From an uncultured Psychrobacillus sp. (lineage in GTDB: Bacteria > Bacillota > Bacilli > Bacillales_A > Planococcaceae), in NCBI GenBank assembly GCA_934234185.1, contig CAKQHO010000128.1, positions 1 to 9,002 of the forward strand: a stretch of 9,002 nucleotides of DNA, read 5' to 3'. Positions 1-5,726 of the stretch are shown here, one piece after another. Both the position numbers and the translations under genes were made by a program. The notes beneath the pieces are model-generated. The model searched no databases. It was not told where the DNA came from and saw only the letters and a program-made list of their open reading frames with translations. Position 1 is the stretch's first letter; the number at the start of each line of letters is the position of its first letter.

Positions 1-48
1 CCTCTAGACCGAGAGGAAAATCATGTTTAAGGCCGTTTTAGATAAACA
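1..48. promoter_or_regulatory. Candidate operator dyads upstream of the lia operon
   Basis: Two inverted repeats lie upstream of the first gene. CCTCT at 1-5 and AGAGG at 12-16 are separated by 6 bp. TGTTTA at 24-29 and TAAACA at 43-48 are separated by 13 bp. Operons of this type are activated by phosphorylated LiaR bound to a dyad upstream of the liaI promoter, so either repeat could be the binding site. I did not match either to a verified LiaR consensus, and the first touches the window edge, so it may be incomplete. This is inference from position and symmetry only. Confidence 0.3.
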
Positions 49-63
49 GATCACTTGGTAAGC

Positions 64-69
64 TATAAA
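64..69 (+). promoter_or_regulatory. Possible -10 box of the lia operon promoter
   Basis: TATAAA at 64-69 is a good -10 match 26 bp before the start codon of the first gene. No convincing -35 hexamer lies 16-18 bp upstream. That would suit a promoter dependent on an activator such as LiaR, but AT-rich DNA gives such hexamers by chance. Confidence 0.3.
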
Positions 70-95
70 TACAGTACGAGAGGAGGAACAAGAAC

Positions 96-449
96 ATGAG
101 AAAGTTTTGGTTAATGGTAGCAGGTATAATCGCAGGTATTGTAGCACTTTGCAGCATTGGTCCAGTGTTAGGGCTTGGTATTTCAGCCTTACTAGTTATA
201 GGAGGAGTTCACTTCTATCTAAAAAGCGATTCTACCTTACTGAAGATTTTCTGGGCAATTGTAGGGATCTCCGGAGCGCTATCTGCAATTTCTAACATTC
301 CTGGCCTATTTGGAATATTAGCAGTCGTAGCCCTATATTACATCGTAAAAAAATGGAAGCAGGAAGAAACTTCAAACACTGTTTCTAAAATAAAATCGGA
401 TGACCCATTCGTTAACTTTGAAAAGCAATGGAATGAATTATATAAATAA
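96..449 (+). CDS. liaI: LiaI-like small multi-pass membrane protein
   Basis: This is a 117-residue, glycine-rich hydrophobic protein. Likely membrane segments are at about residues 4-21, 22-42, 49-67 and 69-85, followed by a charged cytoplasmic tail. The tail ends in a conserved-looking motif, DPFVNFEKQWNELYK. The ATG has an AGGAGG site 9 nt upstream (81-86). It is the first gene of the operon, and 13 nt separate its stop from the PspA-family gene. In Bacillus subtilis LiaI is the small membrane partner that brings the PspA-like protein LiaH to the membrane, and this gene holds the same position. The name rests on context and topology: sequence similarity to B. subtilis LiaI (about 126 aa, two TM) is not obvious, so 'LiaI-like' is safer than strict orthology. 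The aromatic and acidic tail is a plausible docking site for the PspA protein (inference). Confidence 0.75.
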   Translation: MRKFWLMVAGIIAGIVALCSIGPVLGLGISALLVIGGVHFYLKSDSTLLKIFWAIVGISGALSAISNIPGLFGILAVVALYYIVKKWKQEETSNTVSKIKSDDPFVNFEKQWNELYK

Positions 450-462
450 GGAGGAAGATTAT

Positions 463-1101
463 ATGTCATCATTATTGCAAAGATTAAAGTACAGCGTGGA
501 GGCGGACCTTCATAAATTATTCGATAAGAAAGAAGAGAAGAACCCACTCGCAATGTTAAACCAATATATTCGTGAAGCGGAGAAACAAACAGAGCAAACT
601 GGTAAATGGCTAGAAAGACAAGGCAAATTAAAAGGTGAGCTTGAGAAAGAGCTAGCTGAAACGATTAAAATGGCTGAAAAGCGCCAGCATCAGGTCGATC
701 TTGCAAAGGCTACTAATGAGGAGGATTTAATTGCCTTTGCTGAATCGGAGGTAATCACTTATAGAGAGCGTGCAGCGGTTCTTGAAAACACTATCCAGCA
801 AACCACTCAGGAATTATTCGGCCTTGAGAGAAAGTACGAGGAAATGAAGCATAAGGTAAAGGATATGAAAGTCCGTCAGCTTCAGCTCATGGGGAAAGAA
901 AATGTAACTAGAGCTCATCATCAGATGGACCGTATGCTTCAACCCGAACAAAAGCAACAAAACTTTGCAACCTTTGAGCAAATGGAAGACTATATCGAAC
1001 GTCTTGGACAAAAGATTGATCAGGAGCATGAAGTTACCTCTATGGAACAACGCTTAGAGTTATTAGAAAAAAATAACCAAACTAAGCAAGAAATTGTGTA
1101 A
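463..1101 (+). CDS. liaH: PspA/IM30 family membrane-stress protein LiaH
   Basis: This 212-residue protein is almost wholly charged alpha-helix and coiled coil, as expected for the PspA/IM30/Vipp1 family (B. subtilis LiaH is about 225 aa). The N-terminal stretch with NPLAMLNQYIREAEKQ at residues 27-42 matches the family signature of an amphipathic start followed by a long helical hairpin. These proteins are cytoplasmic, assemble into large oligomers, and bind stressed membrane to limit proton leakage. I chose the ATG at 463 because it has a strong AAGGAGG at 448-454 with 8-nt spacing. Earlier in-frame ATGs at 400 and 433 lie inside liaI and would add 21 or 10 unrelated residues. The SD site overlaps the liaI stop codon, so the two are probably translated together. 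A hairpin directly follows. Confidence 0.9.
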   Translation: MSSLLQRLKYSVEADLHKLFDKKEEKNPLAMLNQYIREAEKQTEQTGKWLERQGKLKGELEKELAETIKMAEKRQHQVDLAKATNEEDLIAFAESEVITYRERAAVLENTIQQTTQELFGLERKYEEMKHKVKDMKVRQLQLMGKENVTRAHHQMDRMLQPEQKQQNFATFEQMEDYIERLGQKIDQEHEVTSMEQRLELLEKNNQTKQEIV

Positions 1102-1116
1102 ACTAATAGTAGCTAC

Positions 1117-1142
1117 AGGAGAAGGCATCTAAGCCTTCTCCT
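1117..1142 (+). terminator. Attenuating hairpin between liaH and liaF
   Basis: AGGAGAAGGC at 1117-1126 pairs perfectly with GCCTTCTCCT at 1133-1142 around a 6-nt loop. The following bases (TCCATTGT) are only weakly T-rich, so this should be a leaky terminator or an mRNA 3'-stabilising hairpin and not a full stop. From what I recall of B. subtilis, a short liaIH transcript dominates over read-through into the regulatory genes there. This hairpin would give the same ratio here. Confidence 0.7.
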
Positions 1143-1175
1143 TCCATTGTAGGTCGTGAAAGGAGGAAAACAACT

Positions 1176-1877
1176 ATGAGAGACAACCAGACAAATAAGC
1201 TAGCGTTCATACTCATTTGTTTTGTTTTTCTTGTTTTTATAGAGGCAGTTATTTTTGGAAATGGAAATATTATTTTAGTACTCGCCGGCCTTGGATTAAT
1301 ATATTTTAGCCTTCGGAAGCAGTCAAAAACCTTATTTTGGACAGGGTTCGTTCTATTAGTGATCGCCATTTTTTCCATGTGGAGCCTAAGACTATTCATA
1401 TTAGGTATTATTTTTTATTTTCTATATAAACTGTGGAAAAACGAACCAATTCATGAAGTGATTCGACCATTTGGAAAGGTATATGAAGACTCTCCGGGCA
1501 GAGTAATTCAAAACAAACTGTTTTCTACTCAAACTACTCCTTTTCAAGCTTATGAGTGGGAAGATATCCATGTTCAAAGCTTTTACGGAGATTTTTTAAT
1601 AGACGTAACAGAAACAGTTCTACCTAAAGGAACATCTTTTATTTCTGTTCGACAGTCTATTGGAAAAGTTACTATTCACGTCCCTTACGAAATTCCTGTA
1701 AGAATCCACTATGCAACCTTAATAGGAGAAGCAAATCTTTTAGGGCGAGGTGCTCAACGGCTGTGGAATCAAACTGTGGTTTTAAAGGATGGCTATCTAG
1801 ACAATGTTCCTAATGCCTCCGAGCTTGTTATCACCATTTTCACTTGGGTCGGAGATATCGAGGTGATTAGAAAATGA
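1176..1877 (+). CDS. liaF: LiaF, membrane inhibitor of the LiaRS two-component system
   Basis: This 233-residue protein has four predicted membrane helices (about residues 9-27, 30-46, 52-68 and 70-86). They are followed by a soluble beta-rich domain, about residues 115-232, typical of the LiaF/VraT C-terminal domain. The stretch IGKVTIHVPYEIPVRIHY at 162-179 and the terminal GDIEVIRK are characteristic. LiaF keeps the kinase LiaS silent until the cell envelope is disturbed by bacitracin, nisin, daptomycin or similar agents. The start is supported by AGGAGG at 1161-1166, 9 nt upstream. The stop codon overlaps the liaS start (ATGA), which suggests translational coupling and a fixed ratio of inhibitor to kinase. 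No liaG homologue lies between liaH and this gene, and only about 70 nt are available there. Confidence 0.92.
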   Translation: MRDNQTNKLAFILICFVFLVFIEAVIFGNGNIILVLAGLGLIYFSLRKQSKTLFWTGFVLLVIAIFSMWSLRLFILGIIFYFLYKLWKNEPIHEVIRPFGKVYEDSPGRVIQNKLFSTQTTPFQAYEWEDIHVQSFYGDFLIDVTETVLPKGTSFISVRQSIGKVTIHVPYEIPVRIHYATLIGEANLLGRGAQRLWNQTVVLKDGYLDNVPNASELVITIFTWVGDIEVIRK

Positions 1878-2962
1878 GAATATTCTTTGGGCAAGGTCTC
1901 TCTATTTTTATATACTTTCTTCTATTAATTATGGGAGTTTTATATGTTATATGGGGATGGCCAAATGAGGATGCTTGGTGGTCACTTCTAAATCAGACAT
2001 ATGCTGAGATACCTTTTGGAGCTTGGATTATTATTATAACTGCCATTATCAGCTTTCTTATCTCATCCAATACACTCCAAAAGGTCCGAAATCAAGAAAA
2101 GAAGATTGAAACGACATTACGTCCACTTATTCATCCAGAGACCTATAAGCCTCCTAAGAAAAGAATTACCTATTCTAAAAGGATGCATGTAACAGCCAAA
2201 GAGCTAGAAGCACTTATCCTTACTCAACGAAAAACACTTCAAAGGATAACAGACGAAAAAGCGGAGGCACAGGATAAAATTATCCAAGAGCAAATTATTC
2301 AGGAGCGACAAAGACTTGCAAGAGAGCTTCATGATTCTGTGTCTCAGCAGTTATTTGCTGCATCTATGCTCCTTTCTACAATGGTGGAAGTAGAGGAATC
2401 CCAAAACGGGGAGGCTTCTAAAACTTTATTGCAAACTGAAAAGATTGTACAGCAGGCTCAGCTTGAGATGCGAGCATTACTTCTGCATCTACGACCGGCA
2501 GCTCTACATAACAAGACGTTAAAAGAAGGGCTAGAGGAATTGTTACAGGAGCTTCAAGCAAAGGTTTACTTTACCATTCGCTACCGACTTGAGGAGGTTT
2601 CTCTTTCTAAGGGGGCGGAGGACCATTTGTTCCGAATCGCCCAAGAAACCCTCTCCAACACTTTGCGTCATGCAAAAGCAACAGAGGTGGATATACTCTT
2701 TGTCCAACGAGATAATTTAGCGATCTTCCGCGTGCAGGACAATGGGGTTGGCTTTGAAACCGGAGAAGGAAAAAACGGTTCCTATGGAATTCAAAGTGTC
2801 CGAGAACGTGCTGTGGAAATTGGAGGTACTTGCAAGGTTGTTTCAGTCCCTTCACAGGGCACAATCGTAGAAGTGAAAATCCCTATTTCTTCGGAAGAAA
2901 AAGAGACCACTTCTCCACAGGAAAAGGAGGGTAATAATGATTCGAATATTATTAGTAGATGA
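1874..2962 (+). CDS. liaS: LiaS sensor histidine kinase (NarL/HPK7 type)
   Basis: This 362-residue kinase has two membrane helices (about 10-29 and 50-65) with a very short outside loop between them. That is the layout of 'intramembrane-sensing' kinases, which take their signal from a membrane partner, here LiaF. A helical linker at 66-140 leads into a HisKA_3 domain with phospho-acceptor His153 in ARELHDSVSQQ. Asp154 and Gln158 form the DxxxQ phosphatase motif. The HATPase domain shows an N box at Asn262 (AQETLSNTLRHA), a G1 box at 289-293 (DNGVG) and a G2-like YGIQSVRERA at 304-313. It should phosphorylate and dephosphorylate LiaR. The C-terminus has a charged, probably disordered tail from about 340, whose last codons overlap liaR by 26 nt. 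The ATG overlaps the liaF stop. Confidence 0.93.
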   Translation: MRIFFGQGLSIFIYFLLLIMGVLYVIWGWPNEDAWWSLLNQTYAEIPFGAWIIIITAIISFLISSNTLQKVRNQEKKIETTLRPLIHPETYKPPKKRITYSKRMHVTAKELEALILTQRKTLQRITDEKAEAQDKIIQEQIIQERQRLARELHDSVSQQLFAASMLLSTMVEVEESQNGEASKTLLQTEKIVQQAQLEMRALLLHLRPAALHNKTLKEGLEELLQELQAKVYFTIRYRLEEVSLSKGAEDHLFRIAQETLSNTLRHAKATEVDILFVQRDNLAIFRVQDNGVGFETGEGKNGSYGIQSVRERAVEIGGTCKVVSVPSQGTIVEVKIPISSEEKETTSPQEKEGNNDSNIISR

Positions 2963-3578
2963 TCATGAAATGGTTCGCATTGGTGTGGCCTCCTATCTTC
3001 AGGCTCAACCAGATATGGAGGTTGTAGCAGAGGCTACAAATGGTCAGGAGGCAGTTACGCTTGCACTCCTTCATAGGCCCGACATCATCTTGATGGATAT
3101 GGTAATGCCCATAATGAATGGTGCAGAGGCTACAAAAGAAATTGTCTCTAAGTGGCCAGAAGCAAAGGTCATGATTGTTACTAGTTTCATCGACGATGAC
3201 AAGGTATATCCAGCATTAGAGGCTGGTGCTATCAGTTATTTACTAAAAACCTCGAAAGCCTCTCATATTGCAGACTCCATCCGAAGTACATTAAGTGGGA
3301 ATGCTGTCTTGGAGCCAGAGGTGACGAATAAGATGATGATGCGGATGCGAAAGGGCTCAGTTCATGCACTTCACGAGGAGCTTACAGATCGAGAGCTAGA
3401 GGTCCTTTTGTTAATGGCAGAAGGAAAAACGAACCAAGACATCGCCGATACTCTTTTTATTGCTCTAAAAACAGCTAAGACACATGTCAGCAATATCCTC
3501 TCTAAGCTTGAGGTAAATGACCGAACGCAGGCTGTTATTTATGCATTTGAGCATCAGCTTGTACAAGGAAAGAGATAA
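2937..3578 (+). CDS. liaR: LiaR response regulator (NarL/FixJ family)
   Basis: This 213-residue response regulator has an N-terminal receiver domain. Asp8 and Asp9 form the acidic pocket, Asp54 is the phosphorylation site (ILMDMVMP), and Thr82 and Lys104 are the switch and conserved lysine residues. The C-terminal LuxR-type helix-turn-helix spans about 149-206, with LTDRELEVLLLMAEGKTNQD and the recognition-helix region KTAKTHVSNIL. When phosphorylated by LiaS it is expected to dimerise and activate the operon promoter in front of liaI. The ATG lies inside the end of liaS, with its SD (AAAAGGAGG, 2922-2930) in the liaS coding region, so translation of the two is tied. It is the last gene of the lia unit. 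A hairpin at 3584-3618 follows but has no T tract. Confidence 0.93.
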   Translation: MIRILLVDDHEMVRIGVASYLQAQPDMEVVAEATNGQEAVTLALLHRPDIILMDMVMPIMNGAEATKEIVSKWPEAKVMIVTSFIDDDKVYPALEAGAISYLLKTSKASHIADSIRSTLSGNAVLEPEVTNKMMMRMRKGSVHALHEELTDRELEVLLLMAEGKTNQDIADTLFIALKTAKTHVSNILSKLEVNDRTQAVIYAFEHQLVQGKR

Positions 3579-3583
3579 CCTAT

Positions 3584-3618
3584 ATTCCCTTTCATACATA
3601 TAGTATGAAAAAGGGAAT
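3584..3618 (+). terminator. Hairpin after liaR, weak or non-terminating
   Basis: ATTCCCTTTCATAC at 3584-3597 pairs with GTATGAAAAAGGGAAT at 3603-3618 around a 5-nt loop, with a 2-nt bulge on the right arm. No T run follows on either strand. It is better read as a 3' mRNA-stabilising or attenuating hairpin than as an efficient intrinsic terminator. Some read-through into the next gene is therefore likely. Confidence 0.45.
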
Positions 3619-3636
3619 GAAGGATGATTATGACCG

Positions 3637-3939
3637 ATGGCACGTCGCAGCAGGGCTAACCAGGCAATTAGAAATAACGCAATAGAAAATACAGAGGATG
3701 AACCTGTTAATTTAGCTATTACGGTTGGTTTTTTAGGTTCTATTCTGGTTACATTAGGCTTTGTCGTTCAAAACATTGCAGATGCTATTGCCATTTCTGA
3801 GCTAAGGGAAAATGGCCAGAATAACTCTACCTCTACCTCTAAGAAAGAAAAGGGAAGCTCCTCCAAGCAGCTTAATGAGATTCAACAAAAATTAGATTTT
3901 TTAATTAATGAATTAGAAGGTCTTAAAAAAAGGGGATGA
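3637..3939 (+). CDS. Small single-pass membrane protein of unknown function
   Basis: I do not recognise this 100-residue protein. It has a basic, polar N-terminus (MARRSRANQAIRNN), one membrane segment at about residues 25-46, then a Ser/Thr/Lys-rich linker at about 62-77. It ends in a short amphipathic helix (KQLNEIQQKLDFLINELEGL) that could form a coiled coil. The ATG at 3637 is forced: an in-frame TGA lies only 6 nt upstream (3631-3633). The nearest SD-like sequence, AAGGA at 3620-3624, is 12 nt away, so initiation may be modest. It follows liaR by 58 nt with a hairpin between, so it may be co-transcribed by read-through. Its stop codon lies within the left arm of the shared terminator. 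A link to envelope stress is only suggested by position. Confidence 0.75.
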   Translation: MARRSRANQAIRNNAIENTEDEPVNLAITVGFLGSILVTLGFVVQNIADAIAISELRENGQNNSTSTSKKEKGSSSKQLNEIQQKLDFLINELEGLKKRG

Positions 3940-3972
3940 CATCGACTTATTCGAGTACATCCCCTTTTCTTT
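3925..3972. terminator. Bidirectional intrinsic terminator between convergent genes
   Basis: An A-run plus GGGGATG at 3932-3938 pairs with CATCCCC at 3958-3964 plus a T-run. Inside is a TCGA/TCGA mini-stem around a 5-nt loop. Read on plus, the stem is followed by TTTTCTTTATT. Read on minus, it is followed by seven T. It ends the plus-strand gene at 3939, whose stop codon lies in the stem, and the minus-strand peptidase gene whose stop is at 3971-3973. Confidence 0.85.
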
Positions 3973-5422
3973 ATTCTAAAATTAACCATTCCTTGAAAAA
4001 CGCTGAATGGTCCTCCCCATGGTATTCATTAAAGAATTCCACAAAGGCTTCAGTGTCTACGTATTGATACTTAAACTCGTTAAAGTATGCAGATAAAAAA
4101 TCAATCGTTTTTTCATGGCCTCCCTGTTCTTTAAAAAAGTCTCTTAAAATTACAGGTATTTTCCCATATAATACCGGACCATGCTCCATAGCAAACTGCG
4201 TAACTGGAATATTGGCAAATCTCTGCTGAGGAATTCTTTCAGCAAAAATATCCGCCGAGCGAAAACCAACCTGTTCTCCAAGACTGCTGCCATTATATCT
4301 CATCGTAATATATGTCGCTTCTAATAGAGTCGTCAAGCTTTCATCTAACCAGGATTCCTCATAGGTGTCATTCGATACCATATAATAAAACCATTGATGT
4401 GCAATCTCATGTACCAAGACATTCTCATGCTGTCCATTTCTATTCGATATTTCTACAATATTCGGGTATTCCATTCCATTATTATTTACTAGGATATCTA
4501 ACTCCTTGGTTGGATTGTCTCCGATATGTTCCTCGAAAAATTGAAAAGCCTTTTTCCCCGATACTACTATATTATGTAGCGAATGGGGATCATCATAAGG
4601 ATAAAAGTATCTCATCTCCGTATCATTCGCCATGGTTGTTTCACTAATCCATTCCGAAGGATCCATGAAAGCTATATAGAAATCTTTTATATCCTTCGCT
4701 ATTACCCTCCCTTGCTTAACAGGTTTTATTTCCTTATCTTCTCCAGAGCTTGCAACTAAGTATTCTTTCGCAAGACTATATGTAATGTCATAGTCACCAA
4801 AACCGGTATCATAAAATTCTCCAATATGATGGTAGTGTTGTAGATCCCATTTATCTGTGTATCTCCCTAGCATCGGATACCATAAAGCAAGATAAAAATT
4901 ATTATCCACCTGAGCTAAGCGTTGCCCTTTATTTGGTGGTTTCAACATGTACTTCACCGTTAACGTTGTGCTTTCTCCTGGATCTAGTTTCTTATCTGGC
5001 GTTACATGAAGCACCGTATCCTCCAGCGTATAGCTGAGCTCATTCCCTGTTTCTCCAGTAATAGACTTAATCTCCGCCTCTCCCGGCAAGCTCATTTTAT
5101 AATTGGTATTTCCGTGGTTCATGGCATTGGGAATAAAATAAAATCCGATATCCTCCCAAACACTTTTGGATTCATTTATTACCTCAATTTCAGCCGTAAT
5201 CTGAAAACGTAAATCCTCTGCCTGCTGGATATCTATTTTATAGTTACCTTTAGATCCCGGCAGTTCCGATAAAGGCACCTTTCTTTTCGAAGAGGGACTT
5301 TCTTTATCTTCCGTCTCTAATTTTGTCTCTATCGCTTCTTCCTCTTTTGGTAATAAAAAAAAGATACCAACACTTAAAATTAGACCTATCAACACAGCTC
5401 CTATTATTCTTTTTCTTCTCAT
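3971..5422 (-). CDS. Membrane-anchored M1-like zinc metallopeptidase, copy 1
   Basis: This 483-residue protein has an N-terminal signal anchor (about residues 5-24, no lipobox Cys) and a Lys/Glu/Ser-rich stalk to about 50. An N-terminal beta-rich domain follows, then a thermolysin-like catalytic domain. The zinc site is complete: His338, Glu339 and His342 in HEIAHQW, with Glu361 in WLDES spaced x18 as in family M1. GMEYP at 316-320 stands where M1 enzymes have GAMEN, and Tyr419 in LYGKIPVIL fits the catalytic tyrosine position. The prediction is an aminopeptidase acting outside the membrane. It is much shorter than PepN-type M1 enzymes and lacks the C-terminal helical-repeat domains. The start has AAGGAGG at 5434-5440 (11-nt spacing). 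It has a close paralog upstream (5727-7112) on the same strand. Substrate is unknown. Confidence 0.88.
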   Translation of the reverse strand: MRRKRIIGAVLIGLILSVGIFFLLPKEEEAIETKLETEDKESPSSKRKVPLSELPGSKGNYKIDIQQAEDLRFQITAEIEVINESKSVWEDIGFYFIPNAMNHGNTNYKMSLPGEAEIKSITGETGNELSYTLEDTVLHVTPDKKLDPGESTTLTVKYMLKPPNKGQRLAQVDNNFYLALWYPMLGRYTDKWDLQHYHHIGEFYDTGFGDYDITYSLAKEYLVASSGEDKEIKPVKQGRVIAKDIKDFYIAFMDPSEWISETTMANDTEMRYFYPYDDPHSLHNIVVSGKKAFQFFEEHIGDNPTKELDILVNNNGMEYPNIVEISNRNGQHENVLVHEIAHQWFYYMVSNDTYEESWLDESLTTLLEATYITMRYNGSSLGEQVGFRSADIFAERIPQQRFANIPVTQFAMEHGPVLYGKIPVILRDFFKEQGGHEKTIDFLSAYFNEFKYQYVDTEAFVEFFNEYHGEDHSAFFKEWLILE

Positions 5423-5479
5423 TCTCCTACCCCCCTCCTTTATAATTCTACCTATTACAAAAATATCCTTTAATCAAAA

Positions 5480-5577
5480 AGAAACCGCAAGCGTCTATCT
5501 CTTCCACGAATGGGGACGGCGAGGCACCACAGCTGGGTCATGTTTGACCTCGAGGGGTTAGGTGCTCGAGCTGGGCA
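5480..5577. repeat. Interspersed structured repeat, unit A
   Basis: The 5423-5726 gap between the two peptidase genes has no credible gene. It holds GC-richer DNA made of two adjacent units. Unit A begins with a CCGCAAGCGTCT-like end and finishes with GGGGTTAGGTGCTCGAGC, then TGGGCA. Both ends resemble an intergenic repeat I recall from many Bacillus-type genomes, with ends like GCGCAAGCGCC and GGCGCTGGAGCTGGAC. AGCGTCT near the left end can pair with AGGTGCT near the right end through G-U pairs, so an RNA copy could fold end to end. Recognition is from memory and has not been checked by search. Confidence 0.55.
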
Positions 5578-5581
5578 TCCT

Positions 5582-5657
5582 AGAAAAGCACAAGCGCCTG
5601 TTCTGCCCCGACTAACAATTGGGGAGTGGCGAGAAGGCAGTTCACAGAGAGCTGGAC
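5582..5657. repeat. Interspersed structured repeat, unit B
   Basis: A second unit follows unit A after 4 bp, in the same orientation. Its left end, AGAAAAGCACAAGCGCCTG, and its right end, GAGAGCTGGAC, are closer to the recalled consensus than unit A. Internal pairings include CCCC at 5606-5609 with GGGG at 5621-5624, and CTGCC at 5603-5607 with GGCAG at 5636-5640. They share two C residues, so they could be alternative folds. The unit lies 69 bp before the end of the upstream peptidase gene. I see no open reading frame with an SD in it and no transposase. Confidence 0.55.
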
Positions 5658-5692
5658 CATAAGAAACCCGATATAGACTGGGTCTTATTATG

Positions 5693-5720
5693 AAAAAAAG
5701 CTCTCTTAGTGAGAGCCTTT
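5693..5720 (-). terminator. Intrinsic terminator of the copy 2 peptidase gene
   Basis: Read on the minus strand, GCTCTC and GAGAGC (5711-5716 and 5700-5705) form a 6-bp stem around a 5-nt loop, followed by seven T (A run at 5693-5699). The stem starts 10 nt past the stop codon. It should stop transcription before the repeat units and the next peptidase gene, implying that copy 1 has its own promoter. I could not locate that promoter with confidence. Confidence 0.8.
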
Positions 5721-5726
5721 ACATAG

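Noticed and set aside
400..462. Longer N-terminus for the PspA-family protein from the ATG at 400
   Set aside because: It lies within liaI and has no SD. The ATG at 463 has an ideal SD and begins exactly at the family's conserved N-terminus.
4312..4647. Plus-strand open frames opposite the peptidase genes (also near 5006, 5760 and 6233)
   Set aside because: They lack SD sites and family features and lie fully antisense to well-supported genes.
5661..5686. Second terminator-like hairpin, AAGA..ACCC with GGGTCTT
   Set aside because: Only 7 bp with a 2-nt bulge and no T run. It adds little beyond the strong terminator at 5693-5720.
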